Counted from the first letter of the stretch, positions 43,381 through 52,120 are shown. The stretch is DNA of 64,000 nt from Thiofilum sp. (GCF_016711335.1 NZ_JADJTF010000001.1:1178001-1242000); one strand, 5' to 3'. Notes: a model not told the origin generated them from the letters alone. Numbers and translations: made by a program.

Positions 43381-43743
43381 ATGTCTGGTAATCCTTCTTC
43401 TTTAAATACCTCTCAGTTTGATGCTGATATTGAGGTCATTGGTGATATTGCTTTTCGCGGCAACTTATATTTACAAGGACGAGTCAGTGGCAATATTGTA
43501 GCGCCTGTTGATTCGAGTGCGTCTTTACATTTGCAAGAAAATAGTGAGGTGGCGGGTGAAATTCGCGCACCGACTATTATTGTTGCGGGTAAAGTAGCAG
43601 GAGATATTTTTGCTTCGGTGCGTATTACGTTGACTGCTAGCGCTGAAGTGACAGGTAATATTCACTATTCAGAAATTAAGGTTGAGCAGGGTGCTACCAT
43701 TAATGGCAGTTTGATGGCTTTAGGTAGACCCGATGCTTTTTAA
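43381..43743 (+). CDS. Bactofilin
   Basis: A 120-residue cytoskeletal protein of the bactofilin (DUF583) family: regular beta-helix turns with recurring small hydrophobic residues (GDIAFRGNLYLQGRVSGNI, EVAGEIRAPTIIVAGKVAGDI, EVTGNIHYSEIKVEQGATING). Bactofilins polymerise without nucleotide and scaffold pole proteins, stalks or wall enzymes. In Myxococcus the bactofilin BacP recruits the small GTPase SofG to set pilus ATPase polarity, so the nearby GTPase genes are suggestive. Short unstructured ends flank the core. Confidence 0.93.
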   Translation: MSGNPSSLNTSQFDADIEVIGDIAFRGNLYLQGRVSGNIVAPVDSSASLHLQENSEVAGEIRAPTIIVAGKVAGDIFASVRITLTASAEVTGNIHYSEIKVEQGATINGSLMALGRPDAF

Positions 43744-43924
43744 ATCTACTAGCCCTTAGGGGTTAGTTTAAAAAAATTACCGCATCTACGCTATAATGTA
43801 ATAATATCTGCGCCAAGTTAACTAGGTTAATTAAAGCCCACTAGGATGTGACTTTGTGAAGCTGAGTTAACTGGATCAGGGCTTCGTGTTTTTTTATCTG
43901 TTATTTTATTTGCGGAGATTAATA

Positions 43925-44116
43925 ATGACTCAATTACGTTTAGTATTAGCTGCTTTAGTAGCTGCTTTAGCTTTAACTGCTTGTGGTGGTAAAGATGACA
44001 AAGCGGCGGCTCCTGCTGCTGCCCCTGCTGCCCCTGCTGCCGCTGCTCCTGCTGAGCCAGCCGCTGCTCCTGCTGCTGCCCCCGCAGCCGCTCCTGCTGA
44101 AGCGCCAAAGCAATAA
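43925..44116 (+). CDS. Small Ala/Pro-repeat lipoprotein
   Basis: A 63-residue precursor: signal MTQLRLVLAALVAALAL, lipobox LTAC, then GGKDDK and about 38 residues made almost only of Ala and Pro with a few Glu. GGAG precedes ATG 43925. The repeat is written in near-identical GCTGCCCCT/GCTGCTCCT units, so its length could drift by slippage. It may be a short spacer on the outer membrane. It has its own TATAAT-like element near 43792, a leader of about 120 bases, and a strong terminator. Confidence 0.75.
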   Translation: MTQLRLVLAALVAALALTACGGKDDKAAAPAAAPAAPAAAAPAEPAAAPAAAPAAAPAEAPKQ

Positions 44117-44136
44117 TACTGGCTTAATTTTTAAAG

Positions 44137-44166
44137 ATAGGACGGATTTTCCGTCCTATTTTTTTT
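44137..44166 (+). terminator. Rho-independent terminator after the Ala/Pro lipoprotein
   Basis: Arms ATAGGACGG and CCGTCCTAT with a 5-base loop, followed by a T-rich run. Confidence 0.9.
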
Positions 44167-44209
44167 CTGGCATGATACCGCTTAGCTTTACCTACCCTTG
44201 GGATTGATC

Positions 44210-44536
44210 ATGTCAGAGTCGCATTTTAAATATCATGTGTTTTTTTGTACCAACCAACGCGCTAATGGTGAAAATTGTTGTGCTAATTATAATGCCAATG
44301 CACTACGCGACTATACTAAACAGCGTTGTAAGAGTTTGGGGTTAAATGGTAGTGGTAAAGTACGCATTAATAATGCAGGCTGCTTGGATCGTTGCGAGTG
44401 TGGTCCGGTGATGGTGGTCTACCCAGAGGCTATTTGGTATAGCTATGTGGATGAGGCAGATTTAGATGAAATCATCGAGAGCCATCTGCAAAAGGGGCAA
44501 CCGGTTAAGCGCCTGATGATTGATCAAACCCCATGA
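44210..44536 (+). CDS. Thioredoxin-like [2Fe-2S] ferredoxin-domain protein
   Basis: A 108-residue protein with four cysteines in the thioredoxin-like ferredoxin arrangement: VFFCTNQR, ENCCAN, then NAGCLDRCECGPVMVVYPE. It resembles the NuoE/HoxE-type [2Fe-2S] fold as a free protein, found in many Gammaproteobacteria. Its role is probably electron transfer; the partner is unknown. ATG 44210 is chosen. It overlaps ubiA by 4 bases (ATGA). Confidence 0.85.
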   Translation: MSESHFKYHVFFCTNQRANGENCCANYNANALRDYTKQRCKSLGLNGSGKVRINNAGCLDRCECGPVMVVYPEAIWYSYVDEADLDEIIESHLQKGQPVKRLMIDQTP

Positions 44537-45393
44537 TGCAGCGTTTAAAGTATTATGCCCAGTTGGTACGTTTAGACCGTCCTATTGGGATCTATTTGTT
44601 ACTTTGGCCAACGCTATGGGCGCTATGGATTGCGGCTGAAGGTATTCCTCCGCTGTCGTTACTCCTGATTTTTGTTTTAGGAGTAGTGTTAATGCGTTCG
44701 GCGGGTTGTGCCATTAATGACTATGCGGATCGTGATATTGACCCCCACGTGGAGCGCACCCGTCAGCGCCCGTTAGCCGCAGGGTATATTTCGGCGCAAG
44801 AAGCACTACTTATTTGTGCGCTGTTATGCCTGTTAGCCTTTTTGCTGGTGGTACAGCTTAATACTAAAACCATTCTTCTATCGTTAGGTGCGGTCGTATT
44901 AGCACTGACCTATCCGTTTATGAAACGTATTCATTCTCTACCCCAAGCTCATTTAGGTGCTGCATTTGCATGGGGTATTCCCATGGCTTTTACCGCTATC
45001 TCTAATGAATGGCCACCGCTAGTGGCTTGGGTATTGTTTCTAGCCTCGCTTTGTTGGACAGTGGCTTATGACACTATGTACGCTATGAGTGATCGAGAGG
45101 ATGATTTAAAAATTGGCGTAAAATCCTCAGCCATCTTTTTCGGGCGCTACGACAAGCTAGTGATTGGTCTATTACAACTCCTAACGCTAGTCTTATTAAT
45201 CTGGGTTGGGCAACTCGCTCACCTAGGTTGGATTTACTATTTAAGTCTGTTAGTAGCATTAGGTTTTGCGCTTTATGAGCAATATTTAATTAGCCAGCGT
45301 GAGCGTATGCGGTGTTTTCAAGCTTTTCTCAACAATAATTGGTTCGGAATGGCGGTGTTTCTGGGGATAAGCCTAGATTATCTCTTAGGCTAA
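44533..45393 (+). CDS. ubiA: 4-hydroxybenzoate octaprenyltransferase
   Basis: A 286-residue polytopic membrane prenyltransferase that joins the polyprenyl tail to 4-hydroxybenzoate in ubiquinone synthesis. The two Asp-rich motifs that hold Mg-pyrophosphate are NDYADRDID (about residue 63) and SDREDD (about residue 183). GIYLLLWPTLWALWIAA near the N-terminus is typical. ubiC, often adjacent, is absent. It is coupled to the ferredoxin-like gene upstream. Confidence 0.95.
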   Translation: MMQRLKYYAQLVRLDRPIGIYLLLWPTLWALWIAAEGIPPLSLLLIFVLGVVLMRSAGCAINDYADRDIDPHVERTRQRPLAAGYISAQEALLICALLCLLAFLLVVQLNTKTILLSLGAVVLALTYPFMKRIHSLPQAHLGAAFAWGIPMAFTAISNEWPPLVAWVLFLASLCWTVAYDTMYAMSDREDDLKIGVKSSAIFFGRYDKLVIGLLQLLTLVLLIWVGQLAHLGWIYYLSLLVALGFALYEQYLISQRERMRCFQAFLNNNWFGMAVFLGISLDYLLG

Positions 45394-45431
45394 ACTCTAT
45401 AATTTATCTTTTTAATTGCTGTGGGGCGAGG

Positions 45432-45947
45432 ATGTCTAGACAAGCCAGTTTTAATCGTGAGGAACTCTTACAATGCGGTCATGGCCAAATGTTTGGGCCG
45501 GGGAACGCTCAGTTACCTGTGCCGAATATGCTGATGATGGATCGAATTGTTGAGATTACAGATCATGGTGGAGCACACGGCAAGGGTAATATCATTGCTG
45601 AGTTAGATATTAATCCAGACCTATGGTTTTTTGCCTGTCACTTCCCCGGAGATCCGGTTATGCCGGGGTGTTTGGGTTTAGATGCTATGTGGCAAATGGT
45701 GGGATTTTATTTGGCTTGGTTAGGTAACCCCGGACATGGACGAGCCTTAGGTGTGGGCGAAGTTAAATTCTTTGGTCAGGTACTCCCGAAAGCGCAAAAG
45801 GTGACTTATAGAATTGAATTAAAACGTGTTATTACGCGTAAATTAGTCATGGGAATTGCGGACGGTAGTTTAGAGGTGGATGGTAAGGAAATTTATACAG
45901 CTAAAGATCTACGCGTAGGTTTATTCACTTCCACCGAAAATTTTTAA
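45432..45947 (+). CDS. fabA: 3-hydroxydecanoyl-ACP dehydratase/isomerase
   Basis: A 171-residue enzyme that introduces the cis double bond in unsaturated fatty acids. Active-site His lies in ACHFPGDPVMPG and Asp in GCLGLDAMWQ. I use ATG 45432, preceded by GGGGCGAGG; the upstream in-frame extension overlaps ubiA and is foreign to the family. The partner fabB is not in view. The length matches E. coli FabA. Confidence 0.96.
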   Translation: MSRQASFNREELLQCGHGQMFGPGNAQLPVPNMLMMDRIVEITDHGGAHGKGNIIAELDINPDLWFFACHFPGDPVMPGCLGLDAMWQMVGFYLAWLGNPGHGRALGVGEVKFFGQVLPKAQKVTYRIELKRVITRKLVMGIADGSLEVDGKEIYTAKDLRVGLFTSTENF

Positions 45948-46070
45948 GGGGTCTTTAAAGGGATTGGAAATAGAGTACTGAGCAAAATAGTGATTGCGAG
46001 TCACAGGTAGAGTTTGCTAGTATACCGCCCTTTCGTAAATTCGACATACCATACATTGAGGAACTTCAAC

Positions 46071-46316
46071 ATGAAGCCCGGTATTCATCCAAATTATAGA
46101 GAAGTCGTATTCCAGGATCTGACTAGCGGCTTCACGTTCTTAACACGTTCAACCGCTGAAACTAGAGATACTATTAATTATGAAGGTAAAGACTACCCTC
46201 TGATTAAAGTGGAGATTTCTAGTCAATCTCACCCTTTCTACACCGGTAAGCAAGCGACCGCTCTTTCTACAGCGGGTCAGATTGATAAATTCAATCGTCG
46301 CTATCAACGCGGTTAA
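46071..46316 (+). CDS. rpmE2: 50S ribosomal protein L31, zinc-free type B
   Basis: An 81-residue ribosomal protein beginning MKPGIHPNYREVVFQDLTSG. It lacks the CxxC zinc ribbon of type A L31 and has the longer C-terminal end (DKFNRRYQRG), so it is the zinc-independent form. In many bacteria this form is made under zinc limitation by Zur control, but I see no clear Zur box here. GAGGAA precedes ATG 46071. Confidence 0.95.
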   Translation: MKPGIHPNYREVVFQDLTSGFTFLTRSTAETRDTINYEGKDYPLIKVEISSQSHPFYTGKQATALSTAGQIDKFNRRYQRG

Positions 46317-46343
46317 CATTAAGCTAATAGCATTAGCTGTGTT

Positions 46344-46374
46344 AAAAAAGGCTGCTCCAATGCGGCCTTTTTTT
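46344..46374 (+). terminator. Terminator after L31
   Basis: AAAAAAGGC pairs with GCCTTTTTT around a small inner GC pair, followed by further T residues. A smaller hairpin (GCTAAT/ATTAGC) lies just before it at 46323-46337. Confidence 0.85.
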
Positions 46375-46792
46375 ATTGCTAGCTAGCTGATTAGTAAATT
46401 CTAAATGATAAGTACCTAGCTAAAAGTAAGCGTGTGTTTTTGGAGCAGTCTTGGTGGCAAGGATGCCGCCTTGAAGCGTACAGGGAGGTATTCACAGCGG
46501 CTGCGGAGAAAATGCACGATTACTTTGACTCAAGTACTTAGATTTAAAAAAATAGAGCGCCGCCTCGCGGGATGTTGTACTTTTCAATAAAGATTACAAC
46601 CTTTGAGCGTGGTGATACACTCACCCCTCTAATTTGACTAGACATTATCCACTTAACATGATTGCAATGATAAGGCTGAAAACTTTTCCTAACTCAACCA
46701 CGTTAGGAGAGGGGTAAGTTTTTTATTTAACGCCCTTATCAAGTCAGAACTTAAACTACCCTGACAGTTTGAGTACAACAGGAGAGAGACCC
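46375..46792. other. Non-coding stretch with a structured element, upstream of malic enzyme
   Basis: No protein frame is convincing. At 46453-46470 a hairpin has arms GGTGGCA and TGCCGCC. It is followed by a distinctive string GTACAGGGAGGTATTCACAG (46478-46497) inside a GC-richer patch. This looks like a dispersed intergenic element or structured RNA rather than a promoter. A terminator-like hairpin sits at 46679-46724. The malic enzyme ribosome-binding site (GGAGAGAG) ends the stretch. Confidence 0.45.
46679..46724 (+). terminator. Terminator-like nested hairpin before malic enzyme
   Basis: CCTAAC and GTTAGG form an inner stem; outer AAAACTT and AAGTTTT can also pair, and a run of T follows. 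It lies 70 bases before the malic enzyme start, so it ends an upstream RNA or acts as an attenuator. Confidence 0.5.
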
Positions 46793-48025
46793 ATGATTAA
46801 AGATTTGCGCCATGATGCCCTACAGTATCATGCTGAACCCAAGCCCGGCAAAATCGCTTTACACATCAGTAAACCCACCAATACCCAGCGTGACTTATCC
46901 CTAGCCTATACCCCTGGGGTTGCAGAACCTGTTAAAGCCATAGCGGCTAATCCAGAAGATGCGTATCGCTACACGAGTAAAGGTAATCTGGTAGCTGTTA
47001 TTAGTGATGGATCGGCGATTTTGGGTTTAGGTAACTTGGGTGCTCTGGCCAGTAAGCCCGTCATGGAAGGTAAAGGTGTGTTATTTAAGCGCTTTGCTGA
47101 TGTGGATGTATTTGATATTGAGGTAGCCACTCAGGATGTTGAAGAATTCATTACCGTCGTTAAAAACATTGCAGGGACTTTTGGTGGGATTAATCTAGAA
47201 GATATTAGTGCACCGCGTTGCTTTGAAATTGAAAAGCGCTTGCAAGCGATGCTGGATATTCCGGTATTCCATGATGATCAGCACGGTACTGCGGTTATTA
47301 TTGCCGCAGGTCTGATTAATGCCTTAGAAATTCAAGGCAAAACGATTGATCAGGTAAAAATCGTATGTTTAGGTGCAGGGGCGGCGGGTATTGCGTCTAT
47401 GAATATGCTCACCGCATTAGGCGCTAAAAAAGAAAACCTGTTTATGGTGGATAGTAAAGGTATTATTCATACCGAGCGCAGCGACTTAAATGAATATAAA
47501 GCAGCATATGCGCAAAATACCTCATTACGTACCTTAGCAGATGCTTGTACAGGTGCGGATGTATTTATTGGTTTATCAGGACCTAATTTATTAACGCCTG
47601 AAATGTTAAAGGTAATGGCTGATAAACCTATTGTCTTTGCTTTATCGAATCCTAATCCTGAAATAGCCCGCGATTTAGCCATGCAAACGCGGGATGATTT
47701 AATTATGGCAACAGGACGTAGTGATTATCCTAATCAAATTAATAATGTCTTAGGCTTCCCGTTTTTATTTCGAGGCGCATTAGATGTGCGGGCTAAATGT
47801 ATTAATACTGAAATGTTAGTTGCTGCCGTGCATGGTTTAGCCAAGCTAGCGCGTGAACCTGTGCCACCAGCGGTATTAGAGGCTTATAATTTAGAGTCTT
47901 TAGAGTTTGGCAAAGAGTATTTTATTCCTAAACCACTCGATGCACGGTTACGCGAGCGTATTCCAGCGATTGTCTCACAAGCGGCTATTGATTCAGGGGT
48001 AGCACGTTTGGAGTTGCTGCGTTAA
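46793..48025 (+). CDS. Malic enzyme, short form without phosphotransacetylase domain
   Basis: A 410-residue enzyme oxidatively decarboxylating malate to pyruvate. Signatures: SLAYTPGVAEP near the N-terminus, metal-site EDISAPRCFEIE, FHDDQHGTAVI and the NAD(P)-binding VCLGAGAAGIASMNML. E. coli MaeB has an extra C-terminal phosphotransacetylase-like domain of about 330 residues, which is absent here. ATG 46793 with GGAGAGAG upstream is preferred over an in-frame TTG at 46769. Cofactor preference cannot be told. Confidence 0.92.
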   Translation: MIKDLRHDALQYHAEPKPGKIALHISKPTNTQRDLSLAYTPGVAEPVKAIAANPEDAYRYTSKGNLVAVISDGSAILGLGNLGALASKPVMEGKGVLFKRFADVDVFDIEVATQDVEEFITVVKNIAGTFGGINLEDISAPRCFEIEKRLQAMLDIPVFHDDQHGTAVIIAAGLINALEIQGKTIDQVKIVCLGAGAAGIASMNMLTALGAKKENLFMVDSKGIIHTERSDLNEYKAAYAQNTSLRTLADACTGADVFIGLSGPNLLTPEMLKVMADKPIVFALSNPNPEIARDLAMQTRDDLIMATGRSDYPNQINNVLGFPFLFRGALDVRAKCINTEMLVAAVHGLAKLAREPVPPAVLEAYNLESLEFGKEYFIPKPLDARLRERIPAIVSQAAIDSGVARLELLR

Positions 48026-48044
48026 TTAGCCATGAGTGCGTCAT

Positions 48045-48076
48045 AAAAAGGGTAACTAAAAATTTACCCTTTTTTT
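48045..48076. terminator. Bidirectional terminator between malic enzyme and hemY
   Basis: AAAAAGGGTAA and TTACCCTTTTT flank an 8-base loop, with further T residues on the plus strand. Confidence 0.9.
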
Positions 48077-48107
48077 AGGTTTAGAGAAGCTAATTAATTG
48101 TGTTACC

Positions 48108-49319
48108 CTAAACATTAGGGTTAGGCTTCAAAATTAATCTTTCCCCTTTATGATAAATGCTGTAGCGTAACCCAATTTGATAACTATACTGTGCGTTCTC
48201 TGTCTCTCCTAAATAATCCAATAACTCAGCTAGTTCTAAATAAGCTTCAGCATTAGGGGCTTGATTAACACTAGATTCATAATAATGTTTAGCTAATAGC
48301 CAATCCTGTTTTTGTCGATAGAGACGCGCTAATATTAATAATAATACTGGATTATTACTTTGAGTAGTTTGCCATTGCTCGGCATTTTTTAAAGCGGATT
48401 CCAGATCTGCATGTGGTATTCTGCCATATAGCTCAGCTAGGTTATCTATCCATAAGTTATTTAAGGTACTCTCAATCATTACTTTGCTAGTGTCATAGTC
48501 CTCTGCTTTGAGTAGCATTTTGGTATACAGATAGATAGCATCAGGATGTACTTTTATTTGCTCCGGTAAACGTTGCCACATAGCCTTTAATTTAGTACTG
48601 CCGCCTAGTTTTAATTGCTTGGCAAATATGCCCGTTAAGGTTGCGCTTTCAATGGTTTGCATATCCTCAGGTTTTAAAATTTTTTGAGCAATTAAATCTG
48701 GCAGAAGATTAACTAGCTCATCCCAATTTTCTTGTTGATATAACACACGAGCTAATAACTTTAAGACATAAGGATGTTTAGGGGTTAATTGTTGCAAACT
48801 TAATAAAGTAGCATGCGCTTGCTCTAATTGATTAGCCGCCATTTGCATATCAGCCTGTGATACCCCTACGGCTAATCGAGAACCCTGATTATTTAATAAG
48901 GCACGTCTTAACCATTCATCACGGCGATCATAAGCCTCTTGCATATGAGCCGCTCGCGCAGCGGCAATATAACTCACCACCGGCATTTCGGTTTCATCAG
49001 CTTGGTATAGCAATAGTTTTTCAGCTCGGCTCCAATTACCCTCAGTGAGTTTTAATAAACCTCGTGCTAAAGTCCGTGCTGCATAGCGCTCTTTTAGCGT
49101 TTGGCGTAAATGCAGTAAGCGATAAAAAGCATTTAAAGCAAAATGCAGAGCCAAAAAACCTAATACTAAATATAAAATAAAAGCGGCTGTACGCCCTTGG
49201 AGAATATAAGTAGGATTTTCATCCCAACTCACTAAGGTCATGCCCGGATGATTAATCGACCAATAGAGCAGCCCCAAAAAAATGAGAATTACTGCTCCCA
49301 ATCCCATTAAATACCGCAT
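48108..49319 (-). CDS. hemY: HemY, TPR membrane protein of heme synthesis operon
   Basis: A 403-residue inner-membrane protein with two membrane segments near the N-terminus (about 4-22 and 43-65) and a long tetratricopeptide region (about 80-395; AYLELAELLDYLGETENAQYSYQIGL). This is the gammaproteobacterial HemY, unrelated to the Bacillus protoporphyrinogen oxidase of the same name. It is thought to assist late heme synthesis. It overlaps hemX by one base and is last in hemCDXY. Confidence 0.93.
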   Translation of the reverse strand: MRYLMGLGAVILIFLGLLYWSINHPGMTLVSWDENPTYILQGRTAAFILYLVLGFLALHFALNAFYRLLHLRQTLKERYAARTLARGLLKLTEGNWSRAEKLLLYQADETEMPVVSYIAAARAAHMQEAYDRRDEWLRRALLNNQGSRLAVGVSQADMQMAANQLEQAHATLLSLQQLTPKHPYVLKLLARVLYQQENWDELVNLLPDLIAQKILKPEDMQTIESATLTGIFAKQLKLGGSTKLKAMWQRLPEQIKVHPDAIYLYTKMLLKAEDYDTSKVMIESTLNNLWIDNLAELYGRIPHADLESALKNAEQWQTTQSNNPVLLLILARLYRQKQDWLLAKHYYESSVNQAPNAEAYLELAELLDYLGETENAQYSYQIGLRYSIYHKGERLILKPNPNV

Positions 49320-50434
49320 TAGCGCTGTACCTCAGAGGAGTTAGCAGGAAAAGTAACACTATTGAATACGGCTAAACTTTCTAACGGCGGGCGTTGTATA
49401 GTCCTAGTCATTTGCTGAAGTTGCTCTAGCTGTTGAATTAAAGCTGCTGCTTGTTGTTTAGGATAGTGTTGTTGCAGAGTCTCAATTAAAAGCTGAAATT
49501 GGTTTTGTATAGAGGCTTCATTGCCTTGCAATAAGAGTAATTGCAAAGTTTCTAAGCGTACTAAAGTCAATTGGTAAAGCTGTTGGCTACTAGCAGCATC
49601 TAAAATAGTGGGTAGTGGCTGATCAGTTTGGCGAATGGTAAAGGATTGACTCCATAACGCTTTAGCCTCGCTAGCATAACGCTCCCATCCTGTTAAGGAA
49701 CGTGATGAATCAGTGGGCGTTAATTGTGCTTCTAAGTCGGGCGTTAAGGCTTTAGGCAGGGTTAGAGAGTGGCGAAGCTGATTCATTTGGCTAGTAATAT
49801 AAGCAGAATCTAAGCCTTGATAGGTCTCAATACGCCCTATATCGCGGGCAATTTGTTGGCGGGTGGGCAAGTATTCCACTCTGGATAAATTCACTAACAC
49901 TTGATCCGCTTCTTTGAGTGCAGCAAGCGTAGCGGTTTTATTCTGTGCGATTTGCCATTCACGGTTAGCGAGTTTTAATAGAAATTGTACTTCAGCACTT
50001 TGCCACTCTTGGGGCTTAGTAGGTTTGATATTATGTTGTAGTTGTCCTTGGATGCGAGTGATTTGCTCAGTTTGCTTAGACACAGTATTAGCAAATTGTC
50101 GAGTTTGCTGTTCTAGTATTTGAATGGCAGCCAGACGCTCATTTAGTAACTGGCGTTGATGTGTTAAGGTTTTTTCTAGCTCACTTTCTAATAATTGAAT
50201 TTTATTATGGGTGGGTACTTGAGTCAGGTGCTGTTGCTGTTGCTTGAGTGTTTCTTGAGTAGCCGTGACCTTAATATTCATGCGTTGCCAGTGCCGATAG
50301 CCAGCACCTATGCCAATAAGGGTAAAAAATAAGGCTAACGCCGCTAAAAAAACAGCAAAGCGTCCACTCCAAGAACGTGTTGGAGGCTGAAAAAGTTCGA
50401 GGTCTAAATCAGGTCGTGAAGATTTATCAATCAT
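49319..50434 (-). CDS. hemX: HemX, membrane coiled-coil protein
   Basis: A 371-residue bitopic protein: one membrane segment (about 25-45, FAVFLAALALFFTLIGIGAGY), a coiled coil (about 50-130) and a helical periplasmic domain containing the family stretch EVQFLLKLANREWQIAQNKTATLAALKEADQVL. Although often labelled uroporphyrinogen methyltransferase, it lacks a methyltransferase domain. I use ATG 50434, with AGGAC upstream; a longer frame would overlap hemD. Confidence 0.92.
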   Translation of the reverse strand: MIDKSSRPDLDLELFQPPTRSWSGRFAVFLAALALFFTLIGIGAGYRHWQRMNIKVTATQETLKQQQQHLTQVPTHNKIQLLESELEKTLTHQRQLLNERLAAIQILEQQTRQFANTVSKQTEQITRIQGQLQHNIKPTKPQEWQSAEVQFLLKLANREWQIAQNKTATLAALKEADQVLVNLSRVEYLPTRQQIARDIGRIETYQGLDSAYITSQMNQLRHSLTLPKALTPDLEAQLTPTDSSRSLTGWERYASEAKALWSQSFTIRQTDQPLPTILDAASSQQLYQLTLVRLETLQLLLLQGNEASIQNQFQLLIETLQQHYPKQQAAALIQQLEQLQQMTRTIQRPPLESLAVFNSVTFPANSSEVQR

Positions 50435-50444
50435 TATGGTTGTC

Positions 50445-51188
50445 CTAAACCTGTAAAGCATTCCACATAGCGGTATCGCTGGGATTTTGTGCGGTACGAA
50501 TCTGTTTAAAACCTAATAGTTGCGCAGCTTGGGCAATACGTGTACTACCAACTAATAAATTAACGTGGGCCGGATTGATAGTGCCTTGCCAACAGCTAAT
50601 TAAGTGTTCTAGTGCTTCTAGGCTGGTAATCATAATCCAATGAGCCGCTTCCCACTCAATAGGCGTGGTAGGAAGCGCTAAGGGAATACGTTGATAGACC
50701 TCGCATAAAGTCACTTCCATACCGCGTGCTATTAGGGTTTCTGCCAATAGAGTGCGCCCGCCTTTACCTTTAACCAGCAATACCTTTTGCGGGGCTAGGG
50801 CTTGAAACTCCGGCAGAGCAAGCAGCTCCTCACTGGTAAAATGCGTGCTAGGCATATAGTCAACTGCGAGGTCATAATGTGCCAGTGCTTGCGCGGTAGC
50901 TTTACCTATGACTCCAATGCGCATGTGATGTAAGGGCTGTAGGCTAGGCAGTTGTGCCATACAACACTCTACCGCGTTGGGACTGGTAAAGAGCGCCAGT
51001 TGATGAGTTGCTAGTGCGTCTATCCTACTAAGCAAAGAACAAGGTAGTGCTTCAATACTAATCAATGGGCAAGCGATAACCGTAGCTCCCGCTTGCTGTA
51101 GTTGACGAGTCAGTGCCTGAGCTTGATGAGTAGGGCGGGTAATCACAATCGTTTTACCCGCTAAACTAGACGCCAAGCTAATACTCAT
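50445..51188 (-). CDS. hemD: Uroporphyrinogen-III synthase
   Basis: A 247-residue cytoplasmic enzyme closing hydroxymethylbilane with inversion of ring D. Family sequences diverge, but VITRPTHQAQALTRQLQQAGA at the N-terminus, LALFTSPNAVECC and VLLVKGKGGRTLLAETLIARG are recognisable. The start overlaps the hemC stop by 4 bases (ATGA). Confidence 0.93.
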   Translation of the reverse strand: MSISLASSLAGKTIVITRPTHQAQALTRQLQQAGATVIACPLISIEALPCSLLSRIDALATHQLALFTSPNAVECCMAQLPSLQPLHHMRIGVIGKATAQALAHYDLAVDYMPSTHFTSEELLALPEFQALAPQKVLLVKGKGGRTLLAETLIARGMEVTLCEVYQRIPLALPTTPIEWEAAHWIMITSLEALEHLISCWQGTINPAHVNLLVGSTRIAQAAQLLGFKQIRTAQNPSDTAMWNALQV

Positions 51189-52120
51189 AGCGTCACATGA
51201 ACCCCTAAAAGCGCTAGTACTTTATCACCCCCTTGGCGCAATAAGTCTTCAGCAATCGCAATACCGAGTGCTTCTGGCTGCTCACTACTGCCCGATTGTT
51301 GGTAGGTAAATGCTTGAGAACCATCGGGATAGCCAATAAGACCACGCATAGATAATGTTTCACCCTCTAACTCAGCAAAGCCTGCGACCGGAATTTGACA
51401 ACCGCCATTTAAACGTTGATTCATAGCGCGTTCGGCTCGCACCCGTAAGGCAGTTTCAGGATGATTGAGGGGTGCTAATAATTGCTCAATCCGTGCATCC
51501 CCTTGCCGACATTCAATACCAATAGCTCCTTGCCCAATCGCAGGCAAGCTTTCTTCAGTGCTTAAATAGGCTGTAATACGCGCTTCAAAACCCAAGCGAA
51601 GCAAACCCGCAGCAGCTAGTATGATGGCATCATATTCACCATGATCCAATTTGCTCAGGCGTGTATTCACATTACCGCGTAAATCTTTGATCACGAGGTG
51701 GGGAAAGCGGGCGCGTAATTGCGTTTGGCGGCGCAGACTCGAAGTCCCGACCACAGCACCCTCAGGTAATTGAGCTAAGGTTTGGTAATGATTAGAGACA
51801 AACGCATCACGCGGATCTTCACGTTCCATAATGACAGGTAGATGAAGTCCCTCGGGAAATTCCATAGGCACATCTTTCATCGAGTGCACCGCAATATCAG
51901 CGCTGCCTTCTAACATGCCCATTTCTAGTTCTTTAACAAATAAACCTTTGCCACCAATTTTAGATAATGGGCTATCTAAAATTTTATCCCCACGAGTCAC
52001 CATGCCCACCATTTCAATGTGTAGGTCAGGATGATGCTTTTTGAGTTGAGCGGCGACGTGCTCAGCTTGCCACAGCGCCAAAGGGCTGGTGCGGGTTGCA
52101 ATGCGGATACTATTAACCAT
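51185..52120 (-). CDS. hemC: Porphobilinogen deaminase (hydroxymethylbilane synthase)
   Basis: A 311-residue enzyme joining four porphobilinogens. RIATRTSPLALWQAEHVA, DIAVHSMKDVP and GTSSLRRQTQLRA are conserved, and the dipyrromethane cofactor Cys is in RLNGGCQIPVAG. It heads hemCDXY; its own promoter should lie in 52121-52217. Confidence 0.97.
   Translation of the reverse strand: MVNSIRIATRTSPLALWQAEHVAAQLKKHHPDLHIEMVGMVTRGDKILDSPLSKIGGKGLFVKELEMGMLEGSADIAVHSMKDVPMEFPEGLHLPVIMEREDPRDAFVSNHYQTLAQLPEGAVVGTSSLRRQTQLRARFPHLVIKDLRGNVNTRLSKLDHGEYDAIILAAAGLLRLGFEARITAYLSTEESLPAIGQGAIGIECRQGDARIEQLLAPLNHPETALRVRAERAMNQRLNGGCQIPVAGFAELEGETLSMRGLIGYPDGSQAFTYQQSGSSEQPEALGIAIAEDLLRQGGDKVLALLGVHVTL

Noticed and set aside
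43827..44108. Gln/Leu-rich open frame opposite the Ala/Pro lipoprotein
   Set aside because: It is the mirror of the GCT/CCT repeat; the lipoprotein frame has a signal peptide, lipobox, ribosome-binding site and terminator, and this one has none.
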